DNA from: Gammaproteobacteria bacterium | GTDB lineage: Bacteria; Pseudomonadota; Gammaproteobacteria; Xanthomonadales; Xanthomonadaceae | Direction of reading: 5' to 3' | Assembly: GCA_012510865.1 (NCBI GenBank) | Contig: JAAZHF010000452.1 | Location: 1 to 6,982 of the forward strand | DNA length: 6,982 nucleotides | In this document: positions 1 to 6,046 of the stretch, piece by piece | Layout of the letters: each line of letters starts with the position of its first letter | Position numbering within the stretch: position 1 is the stretch's first letter | The notes under the pieces: generated by a model | Seen by the model: only the letters and a program-made list of their open reading frames with translations | Databases searched by the model: none | What the model was told of the DNA's origin: nothing | Made by a program: the position numbers and the translations under genes

Positions 1-516
1 GAGCTCGACCTGGGCGTGGTGGTGCTGACCAACCAGGAGGCCGGCGCCGCCTTCAACGCCATCACCATGCACGTTCTCGACGCCTACATGGAGGCCCCGG
101 CCACCGACTGGGTCGCGGCCTATGCGGCGGCCGTGGGCAAGGGCGGCGAGCGCGACGCCGCGGACTGGGAAAAGCACCTGGCCGCGCGCGACGCACGCTC
201 GAAGCCGTCGCTGCCGCTGTCGGGCTACGCAGCGACCTACCGCGACCCCTGGTACGGCGACGTGACGGTGGCCGAGGGCCGCAAAGGCCTGGAGATGCGC
301 TTCGGCCGCACCCCGCAGCTGGTCGGCGACCTCGAGCACTGGCAGCACGACAGCTTCATCGTGCGCTGGCGCGACCGCACCCTCAACGCCGACGCCTTCG
401 TCGACTTCAGCCTCGACCACGACGCGAAGGTGCGCGAGGTCCGCATGGAAGCGGTGTCGCCGCTGACCGATTTCAGCTTCGACTTCCACGACCTGCGGCT
501 GGCGCCGGTCGAGTAG
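1..516 (+). CDS. Serine hydrolase (beta-lactamase/class C family), C-terminal part with DUF3471 domain; 5' end outside window
   Basis: The frame is open from base 1 (it reads ELDLGVVVLTNQE) and stops with TAG at 514-516, leaving 171 visible residues. The opening VVVLTNQE stretch resembles the last core strand of the class C beta-lactamase/PBP4*-like serine hydrolase fold, where the protein typically describes a 'normal' hydrophobic strand before a helix (here AFNAITMHVLDAYM). After a linker comes a segment of the DUF3471 type: YAATYRDPWYGDVTV, then LVGDLEHWQHDSFIVRW, and FSFDFHDLRL near the end. DUF3471 is a C-terminal accessory domain commonly found on these hydrolases. The catalytic SxxK and YxN motifs would lie upstream and cannot be checked. 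Such proteins are usually exported and act on peptides or esters; the substrate is unknown. The GTG codons at 16 onward are internal and not starts. It converges with the DUF885 gene across a REPIN. Family assignment is from recognised motifs and not from a search. Confidence 0.85.
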   Translation, partial: ELDLGVVVLTNQEAGAAFNAITMHVLDAYMEAPATDWVAAYAAAVGKGGERDAADWEKHLAARDARSKPSLPLSGYAATYRDPWYGDVTVAEGRKGLEMRFGRTPQLVGDLEHWQHDSFIVRWRDRTLNADAFVDFSLDHDAKVREVRMEAVSPLTDFSFDFHDLRLAPVE

Positions 517-538
517 CGGCGGCGCCCTGCACTTTCTT

Positions 539-603
539 TGTGGGAGCGGCTATAGCCGCGATTGACGCATTGGCAGCTGATCGCGGCTATAGCCGCTCCC
601 ACA
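539..603. repeat. REPIN: two inverted REP sequences around a 17-bp spacer
   Basis: A perfect 24-bp inverted repeat occupies 539-562 and 580-603, with spacer 563-579. Each arm begins TGTGGGAGCGGC and ends in CGCGAT when read inward. Within each arm GCGGCTATAGCCGC is itself a 14-bp palindrome. This matches the architecture of REPINs (REP doublets) of Pseudomonas and Xanthomonadaceae, whose REPs carry a GTGG/GTAG-type head followed by a short hairpin. In general these elements are moved in trans by RAYT (TnpA-REP) transposases; none is encoded here. The element sits between two convergent genes, 22 bases after one stop and 64 bases from the other, where a strong RNA hairpin could terminate or stabilise transcripts from both sides. 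Confidence 0.93.
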
Positions 604-656
604 GGACGCCGCTCCCACAGGACGCCGCTCCCACAGGACGCCGCTCCCACCGGACG
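593..656. repeat. Tandem array of four 16-bp truncated REP heads
   Basis: The unit CCGCTCCCACAGGACG occurs at 593-608, 609-624, 625-640 and 641-656. The first three copies are identical and the fourth has a single A-to-C change at 651. The first copy overlaps the right arm of the REPIN (its CCGCTCCCACA is the REP head in reverse orientation), so the array looks like a serial duplication of the REP head plus about five flanking bases, without the hairpin core. It ends 11 bases before the DUF885 stop codon. Slippage or repeated REP insertion/excision are both possible origins; the near-identity of copies suggests a recent event. Confidence 0.9.
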
Positions 657-667
657 CTGGGCGCGGG

Positions 668-2476
668 TCAGCGGATCGCTTCGCCCAGCAGCAGCTGCCG
701 CGCGAAGCGCACGGGCGGCGCGCCGGTGGCGAGGACGGCGTCGTGGTAGCGCTTCATGTCGAACCCGGCGCCCTCCTTCTCCTCGACCGCGCGGCGCATG
801 TCGAAGTGCTCCTGCGCGCCCACGAAGTAGGTCGCGAGCTGGGTCGAGGAGAGCTGGGCGCGGATCCACTTGCCCTCGGCCTCGCTCTGCTGCTGGAAGG
901 TCTGGCGGACCATGAGGTCCATGGCCTGGTCCTTGGTCCAGCCGTCGACGTGGATGCCCTGGTCGATGATCGCGTTGGCCACCGAGCGCGCATAGAACTT
1001 CAGCTGCATGAGCCGGAACAGCGGGTCGCCGTCGAGGTAGCCGGCGTCGGCGACCACGCGTTCGGTGTACACCGCCCAGCCTTCGGCGAACGGCCCCGAG
1101 CGCAGCGCCGCGCGCAGCGTGGACGGATGCTGCGCCGAATGCGCACCCTCGAGGTAGTGGCCCGGCATGGCCTCGTGGATGGTCAGCACGTGGATCATGC
1201 GGCGGTTGTATTCGCGCAGGAACGAGGTGACCTGTGCCTCGCTCCAGCCGTCCGGGATGGGAGAGATGGCGTAGTAGGTGTCGAGGCCCTTGTCGAGCGG
1301 GCCGGGCGAATCACAGTAGGCCACCGCGAAGCCGCGCTGGAACTCCGGCATCAGGATGATCTTCACCGGGTCGTCGGGCACGGTCACGATGTCGTGGCTG
1401 CGCACGAAGTCGGTGGCGACGTCGAGCGTGTGCTTCGCGAAGTCGACCACCTCGTCGCGGCCGGGACGGTCCTCGTTGGCGAGCTCCATCGCGGCCTCGA
1501 TCGCGGCCTGGCGCTGCGCTTCGTCGGGTCGTTCGGGGGTGGGCGGGGCGCCGTCGCGGCCGGCCAGCACCTCGCGCGCGACGTCGTACATCTCATCGCG
1601 CACGCGCGCGAGCTCGGCCTCGGCCCGCTGGCGGATCTCCTGGCGGGAGAGGGAGGAGTTGAGCGAGAAGCGCAGCTTGCGGTCGTAGCGCTCGGCGCCG
1701 ATCCGGAACTCGCCCGTGGCATTGGGCACCAGGGTGCCGTCGAGCCAGGCCTGGTGCTCCTCCACGGCCGGGCGCAGCGCGGCGACCGCGGCGTCCAGGC
1801 GTTCGCGATCGGCGCCTTCGAGCGCATCGGCATTGGGGAGGATGAAGGTGTCGACCAGGGTCAGGATGCCGCGGTTCTGGCGCGCCACGGTCTCGGCGTG
1901 GGTCTTCGGGACGCGCGCCGGATCGAGGTTTTCGCGCGCCTGCGCGAGCAGGGTGGGGATCTTCTCCATGCGCGCCGCGGCCGCGCGCAGGCGGTCGGGC
2001 AGGGGCGCGAACTCGCGCGCCATCAGGCCGTAGATGGCGCCGCCGGCCAGCCCGCTGTACACCTGCGGGTCCCAGGCCCAGGACTGCATCTCCTCGAGGT
2101 CCCAGAGCGTGCCCTCGAGCTGGTTGCGGAGGATCAGTGCGTCGACCTGGTTCTCGCGCGACAGCGCGGAGGCGTCGATCGCATCGAGCTCGGCGAGCAT
2201 GCCGCGGGTCCAGTCGGCGGCGCGGGCGCGGGCCCCGGCGCCGAGGTCGTCGAGCATGGCGTCGAAGCGGTGGTCGCCAACCTGGGTCGCGGCCACCGGC
2301 GACAGCGCCAGGCCTTCGTCGAGGAAGCGCGCGGCGACCGCCGCGAAGGCGCGGTCCTGCTCGCCCTCGACAGCTTCGGCCGCGGGTGCCCCGGCTTCGG
2401 GGGTGGACGGGGCCTGGCCCTGGCACGCGGCCAGGGCGAGCGTGAGCAGGGTTGCGGCGAACAGCGACCGGGACAT
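668..2476 (-). CDS. DUF885 family lipoprotein, putative metallopeptidase
   Basis: 602 residues, a usual length for DUF885 proteins. The ATG at 2476 is chosen because GAGGT (2483-2487) lies six bases upstream and it opens a lipoprotein signal peptide: MSRSLFAATLLTLALAAC with lipobox LAAC and Cys18. Residue +2 is Gln, so outer-membrane retention is plausible. The mature protein is mostly helical. A metallopeptidase-like motif HEAMPGH lies at residues 434-440, followed by AEGWAVYTE at 464-472, where Glu465 would be the third zinc ligand; both are hallmarks of DUF885. Reaction and substrate are not firmly established for the family; peptide hydrolysis is the inference from the zincin-like motif. 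Ala/Pro/Glu-rich residues 20-42 look like a surface tether. The gene is divergent from the S9 peptidase and convergent with the serine hydrolase, giving a local cluster of envelope hydrolases. The frame stays open 122 codons upstream, but that extension lacks an RBS and overlaps the neighbour. Confidence 0.93.
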   Translation of the reverse strand: MSRSLFAATLLTLALAACQGQAPSTPEAGAPAAEAVEGEQDRAFAAVAARFLDEGLALSPVAATQVGDHRFDAMLDDLGAGARARAADWTRGMLAELDAIDASALSRENQVDALILRNQLEGTLWDLEEMQSWAWDPQVYSGLAGGAIYGLMAREFAPLPDRLRAAAARMEKIPTLLAQARENLDPARVPKTHAETVARQNRGILTLVDTFILPNADALEGADRERLDAAVAALRPAVEEHQAWLDGTLVPNATGEFRIGAERYDRKLRFSLNSSLSRQEIRQRAEAELARVRDEMYDVAREVLAGRDGAPPTPERPDEAQRQAAIEAAMELANEDRPGRDEVVDFAKHTLDVATDFVRSHDIVTVPDDPVKIILMPEFQRGFAVAYCDSPGPLDKGLDTYYAISPIPDGWSEAQVTSFLREYNRRMIHVLTIHEAMPGHYLEGAHSAQHPSTLRAALRSGPFAEGWAVYTERVVADAGYLDGDPLFRLMQLKFYARSVANAIIDQGIHVDGWTKDQAMDLMVRQTFQQQSEAEGKWIRAQLSSTQLATYFVGAQEHFDMRRAVEEKEGAGFDMKRYHDAVLATGAPPVRFARQLLLGEAIR

Positions 2477-2535
2477 GCGTGGACCTCGCGTGGAGTGGAT
2501 GCCGAAGCATATGCCGGAACCCGGCGCGCCGGCGC

Positions 2536-2558
2536 GCGCCCGCCCCGGGGGCGGGCGC
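2536..2558. repeat. GC-only perfect dyad with 11-bp arms and one central base
   Basis: GCGCCCGCCCC at 2536-2546 is the exact reverse complement of GGGGCGGGCGC at 2548-2558, with a single G between. As RNA it could fold into a stem of about nine pairs with a five-base loop. It lies between divergent genes, so it terminates neither, and no T-tract follows on either strand. It may be an operator-like dyad, a DNA-structure element, or a chance product of very high GC. Just upstream is another palindrome, CCGGCGCGCCGG at 2521-2532. Confidence 0.6.
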
Positions 2559-2597
2559 CATGCGGTAGTGTTGGCGGCAATGGAGCGGCGTGGCACG

Positions 2598-2605
2598 GGA
2601 GGGGG
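2598..2605 (+). promoter_or_regulatory. Ribosome binding site fixing the S9 peptidase start
   Basis: GGAGGGGG ends seven bases before the ATG at 2613. This favours 2613 over the in-frame ATG at 2580 (no purine-rich site upstream) and the in-frame ATG at 2640 (which would truncate the signal peptide n-region). Confidence 0.7.
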
Positions 2606-2612
2606 ACGCGGG

Positions 2613-4568
2613 ATGGAGGGAAGGACATGGGTCGCGCGGATGGCGGCCGCGCTGGTCGCCTGCGCCGCGTGGCTGCCGGGCGTGGCGGGCGCCGCCCCGC
2701 CGACGATCGAAGAGCTGCTGCGCCGGGCGGAGTTCGACAACATCCAGATCTCGCCCACGGGCGAGTACCTGGCGCTCACCGCGACCATGGCCGACCGGTC
2801 GGTGATGGTCATCACGCGGCGCGCCGACAACAGCATCAGCACGACCCTCGACCCGGGCCACGAAGGCTACATCGATGACATCGCCTGGGTGTCCGGCGAG
2901 CGCGTGGTCGTCGCCTGGTCGCAGCGCATCGGCGAGCTCGCCCAGCCCTATTCGATGCGCGCGCTGCACACGGTCGACGTCAACGGGCGCGGCAAGCGCG
3001 AGTTCCGCGGCCGGGTGGTGGACCCCATGGTCCGGGATCCGGACCGGGTGCTGGTGCTGGAGTGCTACCGCGAAGTGGCGACGGGCTGCCTGACGCGGCT
3101 CAGCGAAGTGGGACTGCTTAAGCGCGGCAAGCCGCGCCACGTGGTCGACGGCCCGGTGCCCAATGCCAGGTTCATGGTCGACCGCACCGGCAACCCGGTC
3201 TTCAGCTGGGCGGAGACGGTGGACGGAGACCAGCTGGTCTTCGTGCGCCGCGACGGCGAGTGGGTGCAGGTCAACGACGAGGAGCAGAGCGGGGTGGCGG
3301 TGATCCCGGTCGCGGTCGGCGACGACCTCCGCCACGGCTTCCTCTGGCGCGCGCGCAGGTACGGGCCGGACGTCATCGAACGCATCGACCCCGCGACCGG
3401 CGGGTGCGAAGTGGTCGCCGGAGATCCCGGCATGGACCCGTCCAGCCTGGTGCTGTCCTTCGACCTGCGCGAGGCGATCGGCGTGCGCTTCGGCCGCGGC
3501 GCGCCGGCCATGCGGTACTTCGACGATTCGCATCCGCACGTCGCGATGTACCGCCTGCTCGAGGCCGAGTTCCCGGGCGAGCGCGTGCAGGTGACGAGCG
3601 CCACCCGCGACGGGCGCCTGGCGGTGGTGCTGGTGACCTCGGACCGCGAGCCGGGGCGCTACTACCTGCTGGACATCGTCAGCGGCGACCTGCGCACGCT
3701 TGCCGAACACCGCCCCTGGCTCGACCGTCGGGCCCTGGCCACGCAGAGGCCGGTCGAGTTCGAACGCCGCGACGGCGTCCGCCTGGACGGCTACCTGACC
3801 CTGCCGGCGAGGCCGGCCGCTGGCGGCGCCCCGCTGGTGGCGCTGGTGCACGGCGGGCCGCACGGCATCCGCGACGCGTGGGGCTTCGACCCCGAGGTGC
3901 AGATGCTGGCGGCGCACGGTTACGCCGTGCTGCAGGTGAACTTCCGCGGCTCCGCCGGCCGCGGCCGGGAGTTCATGGAATCGGGCTACCGCCAGTGGGG
4001 GCGCGGCATGATCGACGACATCGTCGACGGCGTCCGCTGGGCCCGGCGGCAGCCGGGCGTGTCTCCGTCACCGGGCTGCATCTGGGGCGCGAGCTATGGC
4101 GGCTATGCCGCGCTGATGGCGAGCGTGCGCGAACCCGACCTGTTCGCCTGCGCGATCGGGATGGCGGGGCCGTACGACCTGCCCACCATGTACCGCTGGG
4201 GCGACACCCAGCGCAGCCGCCGCGGGCGCGCGCGCCTGGAGGACTACATCGGCCCAGACGACGCCGCCCTGCTGGCGGATTCGCCGAGCGCGCACGCAGG
4301 CGCCATCAAGGCGGCGCTGTTCATCGCCCAGGGCGGCCGCGACCACCGCGTGTCGCCCGAGCACATGCGCATAATGACCCGCGCGCTGGACAGGGCCGGG
4401 AAGGCGTACGAGCTCTACGCCCCGCGCAACGAGACGCACGGTTTCTACGACGAGGCCAACGCGCGCGCCTATTACGAGCGCGTGTTCGCCTTCCTTGGGC
4501 GCCACCTGCCGGCGGGCACCGCCGCGGCGGCCGCGGAAACGCAGCCGCGGGCCGCGGGGGCCGAGTGA
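2613..4568 (+). CDS. Exported S9 (prolyl oligopeptidase) family serine peptidase
   Basis: 651 residues from the ATG at 2613. Residues 1-27 form a Sec signal peptide: positively charged start (EGRTWVAR), hydrophobic AAALVACAAWLPGVAGA, likely cut near Ala27. Residues about 40-375 are strand-rich and fit the N-terminal beta-propeller. Residues about 380-633 are the alpha/beta-hydrolase catalytic domain, with oxyanion-side motif LVHGGPHG (411-418), nucleophile motif GASYGG with Ser494, Asp577 in GGRDH, and His609 in ETHGF. The Ser-Asp-His triad is therefore complete, and the protein is predicted to be an active periplasmic or secreted peptidase acting on short peptides (dipeptidyl- or oligopeptidase type; specificity cannot be read off). 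Cys151 and Cys159 are close enough to form a disulfide in the exported protein. The last about 18 residues are an Ala-rich low-complexity tail. It is divergent from the DUF885 lipoprotein, another probable peptide hydrolase, and no operon partner lies downstream (next gene is convergent, 51 bases away). Confidence 0.95.
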   Translation: MEGRTWVARMAAALVACAAWLPGVAGAAPPTIEELLRRAEFDNIQISPTGEYLALTATMADRSVMVITRRADNSISTTLDPGHEGYIDDIAWVSGERVVVAWSQRIGELAQPYSMRALHTVDVNGRGKREFRGRVVDPMVRDPDRVLVLECYREVATGCLTRLSEVGLLKRGKPRHVVDGPVPNARFMVDRTGNPVFSWAETVDGDQLVFVRRDGEWVQVNDEEQSGVAVIPVAVGDDLRHGFLWRARRYGPDVIERIDPATGGCEVVAGDPGMDPSSLVLSFDLREAIGVRFGRGAPAMRYFDDSHPHVAMYRLLEAEFPGERVQVTSATRDGRLAVVLVTSDREPGRYYLLDIVSGDLRTLAEHRPWLDRRALATQRPVEFERRDGVRLDGYLTLPARPAAGGAPLVALVHGGPHGIRDAWGFDPEVQMLAAHGYAVLQVNFRGSAGRGREFMESGYRQWGRGMIDDIVDGVRWARRQPGVSPSPGCIWGASYGGYAALMASVREPDLFACAIGMAGPYDLPTMYRWGDTQRSRRGRARLEDYIGPDDAALLADSPSAHAGAIKAALFIAQGGRDHRVSPEHMRIMTRALDRAGKAYELYAPRNETHGFYDEANARAYYERVFAFLGRHLPAGTAAAAAETQPRAAGAE

Positions 4569-4619
4569 CGCCCGCAAGGCAGCGCGGCGTCGCGGCCGGT
4601 GGAACGCGGCCCCGGGGAC

Positions 4620-4916
4620 TCAGTCCTCGTCGTCCTCGTCGAACTCGACCAGCGCATCGAGGTCGAAGGCCAGCGCCTCGACCGCATCGCGCACGCGGCG
4701 CGCGGTGGCGGCGTTGGGGGCATCGATCTCGATGGTGTGCCCCTGCGGCCCGTCGACGTCGCTCAGCCCCGCCGAACTGGAGTCGGCGTCGTCGAGCTGC
4801 GGCATGAGGTCGTCGATCTCCTCCACGTGCTCGATCCCGTCGAGGCTCTGGAGCAGGTTCATGACCGCGCGGGCGGTGTCGTCGCTGCCGGTGAGTCGTA
4901 TGCGGAGCAGTGCCAT
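4620..4916 (-). CDS. Small acidic protein of unknown function, possible ferredoxin-like fold
   Basis: 98 residues. Not recognised as a named family. The ATG at 4916 is chosen because AGAGGA (reverse complement of 4926-4931) lies nine bases upstream; the ATG at 4925 would sit directly against that site. The protein is strongly acidic and ends in EFDEDDED. Reading the pattern by eye gives strand (ALLRIRLT), helix (TARAVMNLLQSLDG), strand (IEHVEEID), an Asp/Ser-rich loop (DDADSSSAGLSD), strand (HTIEIDA), helix (ATARRVRDAVEALAF) and strand (DALVEFD). That beta-alpha-beta-beta-alpha-beta order is what ferredoxin-like/ACT-like small domains show; the fold is inference. No signal peptide or membrane segment is seen, so it is probably cytoplasmic. 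It follows the cyclophilin gene on the same strand after 95 bases, so the two may share a transcript. It converges with the S9 peptidase gene. Codon use and high third-position GC match the neighbours, supporting a real gene. Confidence 0.82.
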   Translation of the reverse strand: MALLRIRLTGSDDTARAVMNLLQSLDGIEHVEEIDDLMPQLDDADSSSAGLSDVDGPQGHTIEIDAPNAATARRVRDAVEALAFDLDALVEFDEDDED

Positions 4917-5011
4917 CGCGTGCATTCCTCTGGTCGGGGCCGCCGGTCGGGGGACAGGCCTCCGGCGCAGGCTAGGCAGCCGCCGGCCAAGGCCGCGTGA
5001 CGGCGCGACGG

Positions 5012-5947
5012 TCAGTCCGCCACCCGCACCGGAACGGTGATGTTGCACAGGTCGATGTGGCCGGCCGGCTGCAGGTACCAGCCGTCGCGCCGGTTGCGGC
5101 GCGACTCGACCACGGCGTCGAACAGCGGCGTGTCGGTGCGCAGCACCTGGATGTCGGTGCGCTCGGCGGCGGGCACTTCGGAGGCCAGTCGCACCGACCG
5201 GATCGACACGCGCTGCGCGGGCTGTTCATGGAAGCCCAGCGGACCGGTGCCGCGCGGGACCACGCTCAGCAGCTCCATGCCGTGGAGCACGCGCCCGACC
5301 TGGGTGATGTTGCGGTCGAGCTGGCGCGGGGACTGCCCGATCACCACGTAGAGCTCCGCGCCGGTGCTTGAATCAGGGGCTGCACCGCGCCCCGCTCCGA
5401 CGGTGCCGTAGCAGTGCGCCATCCAGGCCTGGCCGCCGGCGGGGTCGCGCGCGGCGGGGAAGCCCGCGGCAAAGCCGGTCTCCGGCGCCCAGCCATCGGG
5501 GTCGGGCAGCCGGTGGAAGGGCAGGCCCGCGGCCGGGCGCGAGAACTCGGCCGGCAGGGCGGGCTTCGCGTCGCCGAGCGGCTTCGGCGTCCCGCCTTCG
5601 TCGGTGAGGTCGCCGAACTGGACCACGAAGTTGTCCTGCGAGCGGTAGATGGTGAGCCCGTCCCAGAACCCCTGCTTCGCGAGCGTGCGGATGTTGGCGA
5701 CGTGCCGGGGCGCGAAGTCGGGGGCGAGCTCGATCACCACGCGGCCGCCTTCGAGCTCCATGTAGAGCGTGTTCGCCGGGTCCGGTCGGCGCCAGTCGGT
5801 GGCGCTGGACGCGTCCAGGAGCTCCTGCGTCGTGCGCGGGCGCGCTTCGTCGCCCGGGTTGTCCGCGGGGTCGGTGGCCGTGGCGGCGCTGGTGGCGATG
5901 AGCAGGGCGGCGGACAGGGCCGCGGCGTGGAAGCGGGTTCGATGCAC
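5012..5947 (-). CDS. Exported cyclophilin-type peptidylprolyl isomerase with C-terminal extension
   Basis: 311 residues from a GTG at 5947, preceded by GGAG seven bases upstream. Residues 1-24 are a Sec signal peptide ([20 protein letters not shown], ending AATA before TDPAD), so the enzyme acts in the periplasm, where cyclophilins catalyse cis-trans isomerisation of Xaa-Pro bonds during protein folding. The cyclophilin domain spans about 58-255. Aligning by eye to human cyclophilin A, the catalytic Arg55 corresponds to Arg102 (IYRS), Phe60 to Phe107 and Gln63 to Gln110 (FVVQFGD); MAH at 176-178 matches the MAN segment and GRVLHGME at 218-225 the GkVveG segment. Phe113 is replaced by Tyr200, Trp121 by Gln209 and His126 by Ile214. 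About 30 extra residues lie between QFGD and MAH. Residues about 256-311, with [15 protein letters not shown], form a tail not found in minimal cyclophilins. Cys179 and Cys301 could pair. It is likely active, but with altered substrate contacts. It may be cotranscribed with the small acidic gene. Confidence 0.9.
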   Translation of the reverse strand: MHRTRFHAAALSAALLIATSAATATDPADNPGDEARPRTTQELLDASSATDWRRPDPANTLYMELEGGRVVIELAPDFAPRHVANIRTLAKQGFWDGLTIYRSQDNFVVQFGDLTDEGGTPKPLGDAKPALPAEFSRPAAGLPFHRLPDPDGWAPETGFAAGFPAARDPAGGQAWMAHCYGTVGAGRGAAPDSSTGAELYVVIGQSPRQLDRNITQVGRVLHGMELLSVVPRGTGPLGFHEQPAQRVSIRSVRLASEVPAAERTDIQVLRTDTPLFDAVVESRRNRRDGWYLQPAGHIDLCNITVPVRVAD

Positions 5948-6046
5948 GGGAAGGCTCCGGTGTGGACGCCGCGATTGTTGCCCATCCACGCGCGGGCCTG
6001 ACTATCGGCACATTCGCTATATGGAAGTTCGCACTAGTGTGCACGC
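5948..6046. promoter_or_regulatory. Divergent promoter/operator region between the cyclophilin and PadR genes
   Basis: This stretch includes 6001-6040, which is clearly AT-richer than its surroundings, as expected for promoters. For PadR, candidate -10 boxes are TATATG (6018-6023) and TAGTGT (6035-6040); the second would start transcription at or next to the ATG at 6047. Symmetries near it include the palindromes CACTAGTG (6032-6039) and GTGCAC (6039-6044), the repeated TTCGC at 6013 and 6028, and GCACA/TGTGC arms at 6008-6012 and 6038-6042. PadR proteins commonly bind dyads in their own promoter, so one of these may be the operator. That is inference; the arms are short. Confidence 0.4.
5955..5958 (-). 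promoter_or_regulatory. Ribosome binding site deciding the GTG start of the cyclophilin gene
   Basis: GGAG on the minus strand, seven bases before the GTG at 5947. The in-frame GTG at 5989 has only a weak AGG upstream and would add 14 polar residues (with SRRPHRS) ahead of the signal peptide. The site therefore favours the shorter protein. Confidence 0.65.

Larger units (their letters stand above)
2477..2612. promoter_or_regulatory. Divergent promoter region between DUF885 and S9 peptidase genes
   Basis: These 136 bases separate two divergently transcribed genes and must hold both promoters unless one lies inside a gene. For the minus-strand gene, TATGCT (reverse complement of 2506-2511) is a possible -10, inside the palindrome GCATATGC at 2507-2514. 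For the plus-strand gene, TAGTGT at 2566-2571 is a possible -10, predicting a transcript start near 2578-2582 and a short leader to the ATG at 2613. No convincing -35 hexamer is visible for either; the plus-strand -35 position falls in the GC-only dyad. These assignments are weak. Confidence 0.35.

Noticed and set aside
593..656. Tandem 16-bp repeats as a possible CRISPR array
   Set aside because: The copies are directly abutting with no spacers and clearly derive from the adjacent REP head; no cas genes are present.
540..915. Small + strand frames covering the REPIN and tandem repeats
   Set aside because: The codons derive from the repeat itself and from the antisense of DUF885; no RBS or family features.
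2536..2558. GC dyad as an intrinsic terminator
   Set aside because: No gene ends here on either strand and there is no T-tract on either side.
743..2878. A 711-codon open frame on the + strand opposite the DUF885 gene
   Set aside because: In about 70% GC DNA the antisense of a real gene stays open. Its product is rich in Gly/Arg/Val/His with no family motifs, while the minus strand shows a lipobox, HEAMPGH and AEGWAVY.
1593..3917. A 774-codon open frame on the - strand spanning the S9 gene, the divergent promoter and part of DUF885
   Set aside because: It crosses two convincing genes in the wrong frame and is low-complexity Arg/Ala/His/Pro; typical high-GC shadow.
4569..4619. Terminator between the convergent S9 and acidic-protein genes
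   Set aside because: Only a weak five-pair stem (GGCCG at 4594-4598 with CGGCC at 4607-4611) and no T-tract were found; not enough to annotate.
3260..4807. A 515-codon + strand frame overlapping the S9 gene
   Set aside because: It is the shifted frame of the S9 catalytic domain, Arg/Ala/Gly-rich, and runs on into the opposite-strand acidic gene.
4917..5048. N-terminal extension of the acidic protein up to a start at 5048
   Set aside because: The extension is Arg/Pro-rich and unlike the rest, overlaps the cyclophilin 3' end, and the good RBS sits just before 4916.
5414..6001. 195-codon + strand frame opposite the cyclophilin gene
   Set aside because: Gly/Arg/Val-rich antisense shadow; the minus strand carries the signal peptide and cyclophilin motifs.
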